A DNA stretch of 64,000 nt from Dactylorhiza incarnata (GCA_033032865.1 JAWHQI010000075.1:5298501-5362500), one strand, 5' to 3'. Positions 1 through 11,215 are shown, numbered from the stretch's first letter. Program-made: numbers and translations. Notes: a model not told the origin generated them from the sequence alone.

Positions 1-1
1 G

Positions 2-181
2 AAGACCCCCTTAGGGGTGATTCATGATGTGCTAGTTGAGGTTGGCGAGTCTACTTTACCGGTAGACTTCGTTATCCTTGATATGGAAGAAGACGCCGGG
101 ATACCTCTTATCCTTGGTCGTCCCTTCTTGGCCACTACGCGAGTAATATTTGATGTTTGTGAGGGCATACTTCTCCTCTGA
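2..181 (+). pseudogene. Ty3 aspartic protease C-terminal fragment
   Basis: Sixty codons open from the window edge to a TGA at 179-181. The residues include [20 protein letters not shown], the conserved second half of the Athila protease, where ILGRPFL corresponds to the hydrophobic-G motif after the catalytic DTG. The DTG itself lies upstream of the window. After the TGA the frame stays open for about 35 more codons, so the stop may be a mutated CGA. RT, RNase H and integrase, which should follow, are absent. The element is therefore deleted or non-autonomous at this point. Confidence 0.8.
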
Positions 182-829
182 ATGGGGTATGAGAATATTT
201 TAATTCATGCAACAAATTCACCCACCTTGCATCTCTCAAAGTCGTTATCATTATTTGATGATAAATTTAGAACAAGGTAAAGACCGGCATGCGACCATGG
301 TCAAGCTCAACGACCGTAACCAAAGCGCTCTTGGGAGGCAACCCATGTTTTTATTTTTCGCTCTTAATTAAAAAAAATGTCTCAAAAAAAAGAGGAGAAA
401 AGATTTTATATTAATATTTTTGTTTATGTTTTTCTTTTTAAAATTTTTTAAATTTACAAAAACATATGAAAATATAAAAATGAATCACAAAAAATATATA
501 TATATATTTTTATATAAAAAAAAGAGTTTTTGTTTTGTTTTTCTTATTGTTTTTATTAAAAAAAAATTCTGTTATTATTATTATTATTATTTTGTTACTA
601 ATAATTTTGCAGGTTTGAAGGAGATTTGTGAGATAACGGTCACTCGCACTTACGCATGAAACCCCGCTACCCGAGTCGGTACTTTATTATTAGTATTTTT
701 CTTTTTATTTTATTACATTGTTTTTGTTTTTATTTTTGTTTTCTTTTCAAAAAAAAAAACAAACAAAAAGATAAAAAATTAGAAAACCAAACCCAATAAA
801 AAAATATGTTTATGAAAAAATGTGTGTTA
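182..829 (+). other. AT-rich Athila interior, remnant after pol
   Basis: Residues readable at about 285-350 resemble the short conserved tail found after integrase in Athila/Tat elements (an ALLGG-type motif), so the deletion of RT to integrase lies between about 181 and 285. The rest is A/T homopolymers and an ATT microsatellite near 570-592. No credible coding sequence is seen. Confidence 0.5.
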
Positions 830-1398
830 CACGGTCTTAGTCACGGCCTCAGTCACGGCCGTGACCAGGGCGTGGCACAGTTCGATTCATTTTCCTGGCG
901 AGTCTTTCGACGAGTTGCCCTCCATTCCCTCTTCCGTAAAAGTCACGGGCGTGACCAAGCTTGGGCACAGGCGTGACATTAACGGAAGACCATTTTCGCC
1001 TGAGCCGGTGCTCACGGGCTCAACTTGAGATGTCATGCCCGTGACTTTCGAAGGTCACGACCGTGACTTATCCAGCTGGCGCAACGCCTCCACCGCAACC
1101 GGTTAAAGATGCCATTTGCTGTCAAGCCCATGACATCCAAGTCACGCCCATTGTCACCGGCGTGACCCTGGGTGGTGACATCTCGGGAACCAAATTTTGA
1201 CTGGCGCGCATTGGATTCCCTGTCCACTTGAATTCGCCAATTACACGCCCTCGGTCACGGGCGTGACAGAGGGCGTGACCTGACAAATTTTTGGTTTTTT
1301 GACGCGGTCATACCTCGTCCCCCCCCGCAAAAATTCATGTGTCTCCCCTTACACGCCCTTGGTCACGGGCGTGACACATGAATTTTCACCTATTTAAG
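830..1398 (+). promoter_or_regulatory. Internal promoter-like region: GTCACGGGCGTGAC words plus TATTTAAG
   Basis: At least six copies of a word built on GTCACGGGCGTGAC, several paired with an upstream ACACGCCC that can form a hairpin (near 831, 941, 1030, 1140, 1240 and 1350). The array is followed by TATTTAAG at 1391-1398, then a CT-rich stretch typical of plant 5' leaders, then the env-like ATG at 1493. The same words precede the TATA box of this element's LTR (4490-4986). The sequence therefore looks like a second promoter for the env-like ORF. This is inference; no transcript data are available. Confidence 0.5.
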
Positions 1399-1492
1399 TG
1401 CCACCTCCCCCTCTCTTTTCTCCACACCTTGTCCCACATCTCTCCCTTCTTTTCTCTCTTCTTTGGCAGAATTCTTCATCTCTTCTTTCCAA

Positions 1493-2704
1493 ATGGCTGC
1501 CCGCCGCCGCAATCACGCCATTGGCGAGTCCTCCTCTTCACTCCCCGATGAATCTTTTGATGCGGAGGATATGCTCAATTTTCCCCATCCCACTCATCAA
1601 GAACGGAGTAACCGCCTCTTTGGGAAAGAATTTGGCATCTTCTGCGTCATCGATTGGAACATTCTCACCACCCTCGGGCAGGCTGATGCGGTGCGGGATT
1701 TCCTCACTACTCCGGGGTGGGTTCCTTTCTTCTCCATTTCGGAGCCGGCGTACTACGAGCTGACGGTGGAGTTTTTCTCTTCGTTTGATTTCCACTGGGC
1801 CGGGGCTGACAACGTGCTTGAATTCCGGATGGGCGGACTTTCGTGAACCCTTCCTTTGCGACAGTTCAACATTCTCATGGGTTTCTACGACGAGGCTTTC
1901 ACCCTTACAGAGGCCTACACAGCTCTCCCCCTCGATTTCCCTCACGATTATAGCCTCCATGGATATTGGGCAGAAATCAGTAACGACCCCAATCCATATT
2001 CGCCAAAAAAATCCAAAGGAAGTCATCTTCTCTCCCCCGCCTTCCGCTATCTCCATTACCTCCTCACTTTCACACTTTCCGCTCGAGGCGATAGCCATGG
2101 AGTGGTGACTCGCGTGGACCTGCTATATTTATATAGTCTACATGAATGGGTCCCCCTCAATCTTGGTTCGGCGCTTGCAATGTTTTTTCGGCATCAGGCC
2201 AAAAATTGGAGGCTTAGTGCACTACATGGAGGCTAGTTTGTTACATTTTTGGCCAAGCATTTGGGGCTCTAGGATGCACTTCCTCCCATGTCTCCACTCC
2301 AAGCGCCCGCACCTATCACATTCCAAAACCTCCGAGCCATTGGTTTGATGCGTCGGCGTGGCCGAGAGTACGAGGCCGTTCCTGGCGAAGTTGGTGGCGA
2401 CCCGATCGATCTTGATTTCGAAGCTGATTCCAGTGGCGTTGCTCCAGCTCCGCAGTTTCCATAGCAGCCACAACAGCATTTCCCCCCTGCGCCCGACTCA
2501 TCCACTTATTTCGATCAGCAGTTTGGGCGGATCCACACTCGTCTGGATCAGATTCAGACAGAGCAGCTGTCCATGCGCACTCATTTTGACTCACGTTTTG
2601 ATACCCTCGAGCAGCGACATGCTTCCTCTATGGAGCATCTGCAACGGGAGTTTGCTGATCTGCGTGCTTATTATCAGTAGGAGGACGACGACGATGACGC
2701 TTAG
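1493..2704 (+). pseudogene. Athila env-like ORF (ATHILA ORF-1 type protein)
   Basis: About 400 codons in one frame from MAARRRNHAIGE to an acidic tail, EDDDDDA. No frameshift is needed. The N-terminal half resembles the ATHILA ORF-1 domain: FGIFCVIDWNIL near residue 45, YYELTVEFFSSFDFH near 85-100, then LRQFNILMGFYDEAF near 121-135. The C-terminal half is Q/H-rich and likely coiled (FDQQFGRIHTRLDQIQTEQL near 340). Known Athila env-like ORFs lie between pol and the 3' LTR, and their role is unproven. In-frame stops occur at 1844 (TGA), 2234, 2270, 2462 and 2678 (all TAG). Every one is one C-to-T step from CGA or CAG, so this is a recently decayed ORF. The last TAG could be the native end. An alternative ATG in the same frame lies at 1463. 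Confidence 0.75.
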
Positions 2705-3072
2705 AGATTTTTATTTTTGGTCGTCTGTATCTTTTATTTTATGTCTGCACCCTTGTATTTGTTTTGTTTCTCTTTTATTAATACAAAAATATATAAAAAA
2801 TATTTTGCTTTTACTTTATGTTTTCTTCAGGATGGCTGGGTATTGATTTTTTCTTCATCAGGGAAGTTTTCTCTCATTTACTCGTACTTTTATTTCTAAA
2901 ACATCGAGGACAATGTTTGTTTTAAGTATGGGGGTGACCCTACCCTTTTTATTTTTGCAAATTAATCACAAAGTTATTCTAAAAATAAAAAAAATTAAAC
3001 ATACAAAAAACCACAAATTTTTTTTTTAAATTAATAAAAAACAAAAAAATAGAAAATAACAAAATATAATTT

Positions 3073-3161
3073 CTTGCGAAAGGGCTGTGTTGGGCTTTCA
3101 TCCCACAAAACCGCCTAGTACCTTCCGAGCCCGTCATTGGGTAGCCCTTGGGAAGTCCAAG
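3073..3161 (+). other. 88-nt conserved structured module, Athila copy
   Basis: Starts CTTGCGAAAGGG and ends GGGAAGTCCAAG. The same module is found in LARD1 (51337-51424), LARD2 (41671-41758, - strand) and the GY3 LTR (54855-54942, - strand). Terminal CTTG/CAAG, an internal TGGG/CCCA hairpin and a GCCC/GGGT hairpin can all pair here. The GGTGAT/ATCACC stem seen in LARD2 is weak in this copy. Function unknown. Confidence 0.6.
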
Positions 3162-3680
3162 AACAAAAAATATATATTTTTTTATTTCTGTTTGCTTTTC
3201 TTTTCCAAGCAAAAATATACCAAAAAACAAACCTTTGAAAAAATAAAAATAAACAATGCTTTTCTAAATTTTGTAATATTAGATGCTTCCTTTTTATTTG
3301 AGTTCAACCATTTTTTATGAGCTTTGTTTATATGACTTTGAAAAACAAAAAAGTTTTCTGTTTATGTTTTTTTTAATTGTATGTGTCTCATCATAATTTG
3401 TTAGATTTAATTTTTAGATAAATTTGAACTAATGAATTTTTCATCATTTTGGTGTATTTAGAATATTCCTTAGTTTTGCTCTCCTTAAAATATAATGAAT
3501 TAATTTTGTAGCAATTGTGCTTAAAGATCTTTAGATTTTACTTATATTTACTTTAGCTCATAGATTCTTAAGATTTCTTAATTTATTAACTATGCTCTCA
3601 AAATAGTTATCTTGAAAATTTTATAGCCTTTAAACCCTAGCCTCTCCTTTTACTTTACCCTTTTGATTGGAAAAAAAAAG

Positions 3681-3816
3681 TATAAAAGATCATATGTCAT
3701 GGTATGAGAGGATAAAATTCATCATTCCTAAACATATGCACCCAAATTTATAAAAGATTATATGTCATGGAGCCGAGAGGATAAAATTCATCACTCCTAA
3801 ACATATACATTTGGGA
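3681..3816 (+). repeat. 68-bp tandem repeat, two copies plus a partial third
   Basis: Units start TATAAAAGAT at 3681 and 3749. Each carries ATATGTCATGG, GAGAGGATAAAATTCATCA and CCTAAACATAT. A third, partial copy keeps only the GAGAGGATAAAATT segment near 3853. It lies in the non-coding tail of the Athila element. Confidence 0.6.
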
Positions 3817-4280
3817 TATTAAAAAAAGAAGAGTATCTAAAAAATGGAAATGAGAGGATAAAATTAATCATTTTCCAATTAAAAATCTCTTATATGCCAA
3901 TTCTACCCAAACTTAACCAATATCATGTCATATTCAAGATATTTATGAGAGAACATAGTTAATATTTTAAGTTTTCTATAAAGTTTCGAATGATATCAAA
4001 AGTTTATATAATTCTAATCCTAGATTATTTTGCTTAATTCAATACAATATTATTTATGAAAATTTGACTAGAGAATTTTGAAACTAATTTTTATTCTACG
4101 CATGCCAATTTATGAATCATGACTTATTTCTTATGAACCTAAATTTTATTTCAAAACTTATTGTGCATGAGTCATGTATAATTTTAAATGCATAATTAGG
4201 AGTAAATTCTTTTTCTTTTTAAAATATCATATAAAAATTTCTCATACTTATAATGGTTTTGCTCTGGAATAGCAAAAGCT

Positions 4281-4296
4281 TAAGTATAGGGGTATT
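4281..4296 (+). promoter_or_regulatory. Athila polypurine tract
   Basis: TAAGTATAGGGGTATT stands directly before the LTR terminal TGATAATG. This matches the PPT/LTR junction of Athila elements and fixes the + orientation. Confidence 0.7.
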
Positions 4297-5918
4297 TGAT
4301 AATGCATTATTTATAGTTATTTTTATATAATATTTTATATAAATTAATTTTATTTTATTTAATTTTTGTTAATTTATCATTAATTTACTTTTTTTTGTAT
4401 TTTCAGGTAATTTGGGCTGCCAATAGCAATTTCAAGCTCATAAGAGTAATCAGGATAATAGTTGGAGTATTTCTACAGAAATCACAAAATTACACGCCCT
4501 CTGTCACGGGCGTGACCATGGGCGTGACTCCATGTAACGGACGTGAACTAGCCCTGTCGTATTCCACCTGACAGAACTCGCTTCCACGTAGGATTAAACT
4601 TACATGCCCTCGGTCACGGGCGTGACAGAGAGCGTGACCTCAAGGTTACGGGCGAGACTCGCCCAAAATACGTTCAATGCAGCCAGCAATCAATTCCCAC
4701 CATTTCCAGCTTACATGCCCTCGGTCACGGGCGTGACTGAGGCCGCGAGTCTTCTGCAACCGCCAGATTAACTCAGTTCGCGACGTTTCCTGCCGTTTCC
4801 AGACCCGGTCAAGACACGCCCTAAGTCACGGGCGTGACAAAGGCCGTGACCCGCCATGCAATTGATTTCTGGCGGTTTCTCTTCCCCAACATTCCCGGGC
4901 TTTCAAGACAGCAATTACGCAGCTTACACGCCCTTGATCACGGGCGTGACCAAGGGCGTGACTCCCCGATTTTTCAACTATAAAAGGCAGCAATCTCCAG
5001 AAGTCAGGGAGTGCGATTTTGGAGTTTATTTTTAGCTTTAGTTTACTATTTTTGTTGTTCTAGCTCATTTTTCTTCAAGTTGTAAGTTTTTATTATTGCA
5101 ATTTCAATTCAAGTATTGTAGTTTTTAATCATATCTTTTTCCTCTTCTACTTGTATTCCCATCACTATGATGAGTAGCTAAATTTCCTTTAGCACTTGGC
5201 CATGATGAACTTTGGATTGAAATAAAATATGTTTTGAATTTTTTCTAATTGACAAGCTCTCGTATTGTTTATTTTCGATTTATCTTTGAAACACTTCGCT
5301 TTGATTTCATATGTACGGAATATGATTTTCAATCTAAGATTCGTACTCTAGTGATCGAGAGATCCATGCGAACGAGAAGATCACTCAAAGATGAGTTTAC
5401 TTGAGAGAGGGTTGCATGCATTCCTCGAGAGAGGGTGACACAAATCTTTCGGATTGGAGTCAAATCCAATAGTGGGGTTCACCGCATAAATCAAGCTTAG
5501 GGGTTTCGACTGGCCGAGGGGTCTTAATCGATCAACCTAAGGTTAGGTGGTAGTTCTCTTGAGAGAGGCTCTACCATATTTAGGGAACCTCCACGGTCGA
5601 AGTTATTTCAATAAGAGTTTGCGGTTTCCTCTTTTATAAAATTATATTTTATTCCAAAGGGATTCAAGACCAAATACTAATCCTTTAAATCATAATTTTT
5701 CTTCGTAGTAAATTTTCTCCAAATCATTTTTCCAAAACAAACCCAACCTTCGATCGGTAAAATAATAGCTCTTCTTTGTGAGTAGAAGTACTCAACAAGC
5801 CCGGAAAATACGACACTTGATTTTCTAAATCCTATACTATAAAGCGATAGGTACACTTGCCTTATCGAATTATACGTGGATAATATTCTAATTTTACGCA
5901 ATGCGATTTTACCTATCA
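4297..5918 (+). repeat. Athila 3' LTR (about 1.6 kb)
   Basis: Bounded by TGATAATG and CCTATCA, giving a TGATA...TATCA terminal inverted repeat. The U3 part carries five spaced palindromic words (4490-4962) just before TATAAAAG (4979-4986). Downstream is an AT-rich R/U5. The next bases (5919 on) belong to a different Ty3 LTR. Confidence 0.8.
4490..4986 (+). promoter_or_regulatory. Athila U3 word array and TATA box
   Basis: Five copies of a hairpin word (ACACGCCC, 3-4 bases, GTCACGGGCGTGAC) start near 4491, 4601, 4713, 4814 and 4924. The centre-to-centre spacing is 101-112 bp and the spacers are dissimilar. TATAAAAG follows 17 bp after the last word. Confidence 0.75.
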
Positions 5919-7264
5919 ATGAATCCTTCAGTGAGTCCTTGGGTGCTTGATAGCATGGGTGTGCATGGGAATTACATGAAATGCATGGGTTACACATGGT
6001 GGTGTAACGATCCTGGTTGGAGGATTACTTGTGGTGGGTCTACGGGCTTGCTAGTCATGACACCGACAGAAGCCGGCAGTTAGACTCTAGGCCGGTTGGG
6101 CTGTGTTCTTGGTGTTCACTTCCCAAGACCCCTTCCATGTTATGAAGACTCAGCATGATGCGAGCAGTACGTAGGATCTCCGCTGCATGTTCTTAGCGTT
6201 GAGGCATACATAGGCCTAGGTCTGGTAGTGTTCATACCCACCTAATAGTGAAGGAGCCCATTCCACTGTCTCCGTCTGTCCATGACGTGAGGTGCCTGAG
6301 TGGTTAGCTACCCTCAAAAAGCTGGAACTACAGGTCTATGTTGACATAGAAAATATGCATGGGTGAGTCATCATATCATAATAATTGCATTGCATTCATC
6401 CTTTCATGATCATAGCATTGCACCGTATCGGGTCCATCGTATAAATTAGTATGGGTTCTTTTATATGATGGGTTCCAAATTAGAAACCTTAACTTATAAG
6501 TTTGTATGGGCATTCATATATGTTAAGGTACATTTGATACTGCAAATATACTACTTACTTCTGTACCATTACACTGCATTCTATAACTTGCTACTCGTCA
6601 CAATGCTAGCTTAGAATTATTTCTTACTTCACTATCATAGTAGCTGCTAGCATAAATGTACTACTGTGTATAGTAGCTTTATTTCTACCATTAATATAGA
6701 ATTGCTAATATTGTACCATTACTACTGCCACCTGTTCTATTGTACTTATAATTTATATTGCGGCATTCTCCTCTTTCCTTCTGCCCGGTGCCTAAGAGTC
6801 ATAAGGGGAGAGGATGTGAATCCACTTAGTCTTTATGACTAACGGTTGTTACACCACTATTTTAGGAGCACTCTCAGGTGGAGCAGCAGCGTACAACAGA
6901 GGAGGATAGCCAGGCCAAGGTGATAGGTCATGTGATGATGATACCTTCGCTACCGTTAGTGATAGATGTGAGCGATAGTTTTGAGATGTAGCCCTTGGGC
7001 AAGTTTGTACTCTGATGTTTAATAGGAGCTTTTGCAGCCTCATGACCTTTTGTACTGTAATGGACATGATTACTTAGTTGTGAATAAATGGCTTCTGTTG
7101 TTTTTGTATTATTGATGGGTTGGCATGATGATATTTGAGAATAGACGGCAGGATAGGTGTCTTGTGGAGGGGGCTAGCCCGTGTGCTGGCACATCCGCAA
7201 GGCGGCTGTCCTGGGCATAGGACTCCCCTCGGCCGTGTCTTGTGTTTTGGGAGGGGGTCCTACA
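5919..7264 (+). repeat. Ty3 LTR (GY1), 3' portion
   Basis: Related to the GY3 LTR in inverted orientation. Shared blocks include GTTCTTAGCGTTGAGGCATA, TCGTATAAATTAGTATGGG and the terminal region ending GGGGGTCCTACA at 7264, compared with the GGGTCTTACA end of GY3. The Athila insertion removed the view of its 5' part. On the right it abuts CO1 gag, so it was inserted there. No coding sequence is seen in it. Confidence 0.65.
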
Positions 7265-9105
7265 CATTAGAAGGAACCCAGGTAACCTTGGGCCCTTTGC
7301 TTTTACCATTAGAGGGTTCTATGAAAGAATAGAAGGGTCTTGCATGATATTCTTTTGGATGGCAGAGAATAAGTTTATCAAACCTAGGTTTATTATATTG
7401 ATACTTGAAGTGTGTATAGAATGTATCAAAGTGTAATAAATCTGCAGAGTGCCTAACAGTTTTCTCTTTTATGACCCCCTTTTTACTTAGATTCATTGGT
7501 TTTTTTGGATTGATTTTCCCTAGAGATTTCTTTTCACTATTAGATTTTGCTTTATTAAATACAGTGATTTTATCAGGATTATTATTATCTTGGTCCTCAA
7601 ATGTTGCACTCCTCTCACTTGTTTGATAATCACTAGGTCTAATAAATATAACTAGATTTTTCCAGGCTGGTCTACTAGTTACTTCAGTGCTAGTGCAAGG
7701 GTCTGCTCCTAGACCTAGGTGCTTGAATCTCATGGAGAGATTTTGTGTAATATCTTTGAGCTTTTGACATCACCCATTGAGAGAGTCCTCAATGGTTTTT
7801 CCTTTGTTAGCTCTTCTTTTAACTTTAGATTATCATATCTTATCTCTATCAATTCTGTTTCTTTACCCTGAATTTAATTTCTCAGATCATTATTTATTAA
7901 ATATAAATCATCCTTCTTGAGGTTTTCTAATTCTTCCCTATCTGTTTCTAATTCTTTTTGTATTTTGAGGAAATCATTGCAAAATTCTTTAAAACACTTT
8001 TTAAAATCATCATAATTGAAATCAAAATTATAAAACAGAGATACCTGTTCTTCTTCGTCACCTGACGAAGAGGAGCATAGCTCTGCTTCAGAGACACTCC
8101 ATGTTTCAACAATGAAACCTTTGGCTTTCTTCTTATCTTTCCTCCTGAAAGACTTCTTCTTCTGCTCATCTTTGTTGCTGCTCTTGTCCCTTTGTTCCCG
8201 TGGGATATCAGGGGCTATGTGCCTTGGCTTGTTGCAGGAGAAGCAAATCATTTCCTTCTTCGGAGTATTATCAAATTTGGGCTTTGAGCTCCTCTCTCTT
8301 CTCCTTGAGTCTTCTGTCTTGACCCACTTTCTGAATCTCCTTGCTAGGAGACTGAACATTTCATCTTCAAGGGTGGAGGGCTCTCCTTCAGCAGCCTTCA
8401 AAGCATGGCTCCTATGGATAGGAGTTGAGGTTGTCTCCTTTGCCTCTGTTTCAGCTCTGCTTTTTAGTAGCATCTCATATGATTTGAGCTTTCCTAGCAA
8501 AGCGTTAGTAAAGATTTATCTATGGCATCTGGACTCTCTGATGGCCCAGATCCTTGTGTCCCATGAGCTTGGGAAGCAAATTAGGATCTTATCATTGATC
8601 TCTGTCAAGGATATCTCTTTGTCCAAACTCTTTAGCTCATTGATAATGTTGTTGAATCTGTCATACATTTCAGCGACACTTTCTTTAGCTTTCTTTTGAA
8701 AGTTCTCATATTGGGATATGAGAAGGGACTTCCTGTCCTTTCTTTCTTCAGAACTCCCTTCTACCATTATGGAAAGGGATTCCCAGATTTCTTCTATTGA
8801 TTGGCAGTCAGCTATATCTGGAAAATGTCATCTGACATTGTGGAAACCAGAATGTTCATAGTCTTGACATCACATGCCTTTTGCTTCTTCTCAGCCTCTG
8901 TCCACTCATTCCTTGGGACAGCTTCCAGTGTTGAAGATCCACTGGCATCTTGTCTAACTGGAGTTGGGGAGCCTAAAATTTTACCATCAAAGATATCTTC
9001 ATCAATAAAGTTCATGTAAAGCTTTATTCTAGCCTTCTAGAGTGTAAACTTATTTAGGTTACACACTGGTGGTCTTGTTGATGCATAATCCATTGTGGAA
9101 CTCAT
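7265..9105 (-). pseudogene. gag: Copia gag, CO1
   Basis: Starts MSSTMDYASTRPPVC at 9105, 95 bases after the LTR. Middle residues KKAKESVAEMYDRFNNIINE and KSYEMLLK match Copia gag of the UBN2 type. A CCHC knuckle is present but damaged (CFSCNKPRHIAPDI; the last Cys is lost), followed by a K-rich and then an acidic coiled segment. The end reads GPKVTWVP, a hallmark of SIRE-like gag C-termini. Breaks are a stop about 22 codons in (TAG, probably from TGG), a one-base frameshift near 8822, and another between 8500 and 8516. Protease and later domains are not in the window. Confidence 0.75.
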
Positions 9106-9185
9106 TTTCTTTAACTAATTTATAATAAAGAAATGAGAGGATGAGATATTTTGATCAAGGTGTTAGCCTTTTAATGATCAACCTC

Positions 9186-9199
9186 ACTCTGATACCAAT
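9186..9199 (-). promoter_or_regulatory. Primer binding site, CO1
   Basis: On the - strand ATTGGTATCAGAG directly follows the LTR end CACTTTCA. It is complementary to the 3' end of initiator tRNA-Met, as in most plant Copia elements. Confidence 0.8.
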
Positions 9200-10012
9200 T
9201 GAAAGTGCACAGTGTGCCCTTGAGTATTCTCTAGAGGGGGTGAATAGAGTTTTAAATATTTTCTACCCTAATTATGCACACACAATAAAAATACTAAGTA
9301 TTATGCAATCAACAATCCAATAGACAGAATAAAGAAAACATAGATTGCAGGAAATCAAAACACAGAAAAATGAAATAGGGACTGCACAGAAAATCAACAC
9401 ACAGAGGACACAAGAATTTTTATAGAGGTTCCCCAAAATGTGGGTACTCCTCTCTTCTACCTCCCTAGTAGGATTGCAAAACCTGTGCCTGAGTCGTTTG
9501 ATAAGGAGACTCTTAGAACCACTGAGTCTTTTGATAAGGAGACTCTTAGAACCACTGGATCCTTTGAAAGAGGGATTAATAAAACTCTTTTACAGTTGAA
9601 GAATGAAGGAGAAGAAAGAAATAAGAGGGAGAATAGAATTCTGTTCTTAGAATTCTTAAGAAGCAATTTCTCAAGAACTACAGCTTCTGATTTTCACTGG
9701 ATCTGTATATGATGAACCTTTACTTATGATTGTGATGATTGTGATGAGTCCTAGTTATATACCATTTTATGGACTCATCTGAGCCGATAATCTGGTTAAA
9801 GCACTTCACATTAGACTTGTTATCGTTCATATTTGATTGCTATCTATTATTCCATGCTAAGTGCTCTTCTAGGCCCGTTTTGGTGTAATATCATGATTTT
9901 CCTATTTATAAGTTATCATGCAATGTTGAGTGCCACTTTCAGTGGAGTGATGTGCGTTTCTGCTGGAACAGGGGCCGTGCAGGTGTTCCCGGTGCAAATC
10001 TGCCCAGGAATA

Positions 10013-11215
10013 CTGCACACGACCACTGTCTATATTGTGCACGACCACTAGTCGTGTGCCACTGCTCATGCACACTTAACCCCTAAATTTCGAGGCCTGT
10101 CTTGTCTAACGCACAACCACTGGCTATAGTGTGCACGATCACTGATCGTGCACCACTGGTCGTGCATATATTATTTTTCTGTGAATTTTGTCTTGCAGTT
10201 ATATTACTTGAACGATCGGTACACTGCCATTTCGTGCCGCAATCTTGCTCCCGCCTATAGTGGTGTGTTAGATTTGCGCATCAGATTGCAAGGGTTATTT
10301 GCTTGATCCACTTCTTGTAAACTAGTTATTGTGTGATGAAGAAGAGGGAACAGCTGTATTCTTTTCTTGTGCAGAGAGAGCACTTGTTTTTTGTCTTAGG
10401 GTTAAAGGAGGAAGAAGAAGGACCATTTTCGACAAATGAATAATAAATGATCAATGTCCTAATTTTCTTCTCCTCTTCAGTATACTTATTCTGCATGATT
10501 GGAATTTGAATTTCATTCTTCTTTTAGGTTGTCCTGAAAAGGAATTCTTATTGGATATATGATTTGCCTTTCTTCTTTTGATCCCGACCCATCCATCAGA
10601 TTTGAATACCTTCCAAGAATGTTTTTCATGTGTCCTGGAATACTCCATTCCATTCTTGGCAATAAATGAGCCATTTGAGAACTGTCTTTAGCTTTGTGGT
10701 CCTTCTGAATAGGTGTTAAAAGGATAGCAGAGAAAGCTTCCTTTTCAGACTGTATTCGATGTAGCATCGAATAGAATTTCTTTCTTATCGATGCACCTCT
10801 GAGTTCTTATAGGAGTAGCTTCGAAATCCTTCTTAGCTCTAACTGAACTCAGATGTTGACGTTGTGTTGAATTGACTTCCTTCTTATCGACGCGCCTCTG
10901 AGTTCTTATTGAAGTTGCTTCGAAATAGTTCTCAGCTCTGAATGAACTCAGATGTCAACATTACGCAAATACTTCTCGACGTAACCGTCGAGTTGGAAGC
11001 GTGAACTTGGACTTCATCTTCTGCATCGAGTTGAAATAGAAGTTGTGTCAACTTCATTGATGGCTTCGATAAGCTCATTCTTCTGTGTCGAGTCCCTTTC
11101 GACGTTGCGTCGACTTGACTTATACTTCGACAGACTGATTAAGTCTTTTGTACTTCTAGTCAGGGTTGCGTCGACATCAAGTTGAAGTTGCGTCTACTTT
11201 CATTCGATTCAAGTC
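10013..11215 (-). promoter_or_regulatory. CO1 LTR palindromic word arrays
   Basis: The first array (10013-10165) repeats GCACGACCACTGGTCGTGC-like hairpins. The second (10745-11215) repeats TCGACGT/ACGTCGA and TCGAT words. It includes a roughly 100-bp unit carried twice (about 10773-10860 and 10874-10962), sharing CGCCTCTGAGTTCTTAT and GAACTCAGATGT. Confidence 0.5.
10513..10767 (-). other. Unidentified open stretch inside CO1 LTR
   Basis: An 84-codon open frame, starting MLHRIQSEKEAFSAIL and ending PFQDNLKEE. I do not recognise it. Its composition is less repetitive than its surroundings and it sits between the two word arrays. It could be chance, or captured sequence. No function is proposed. 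Confidence 0.2.

Larger units (their letters stand above)
2705..4296 (+). other. Athila non-coding 3' region
   Basis: AT-rich DNA between the env-like ORF and the LTR, with no supportable coding sequence. Near its start is CGAGGACAATG followed by a PPT-like purine run (2923-2936, AAGTATGGGGGTGA), a pairing often seen in Athila/Tat elements. It also holds the 89-nt module at 3073-3161 and a short tandem repeat at 3681-3816. Confidence 0.6.
1..5918 (+). mobile_element. Athila-like Ty3 retrotransposon, 3' part
   Basis: The right-hand part of an Athila-lineage element whose 5' end lies outside the window. Order seen: end of the aspartic protease (2-181), a gap where RT, RNase H and integrase should be, an AT-rich stretch, a promoter-like word array, an env-like ORF (1493-2704), a long non-coding tail, a polypurine tract (4281-4296) and a 3' LTR (4297-5918). 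The LTR starts TGATA and ends TATCA. Lineage is inferred from the protease tail, the env-like ORF and the PPT/LTR junction. It is inserted in the Ty3 LTR that resumes at 5919. The target duplication cannot be checked because the left end is missing. Confidence 0.85.

Noticed and set aside
420..659. 79-codon open frame rich in F, K and Y
   Set aside because: Low-complexity AT-rich DNA of the Athila interior; no domain and a homopolymer-driven composition.
1538..2098. 186-codon open frame on the - strand
   Set aside because: Antisense shadow of the env-like ORF, whose + strand frame has recognisable domain features.
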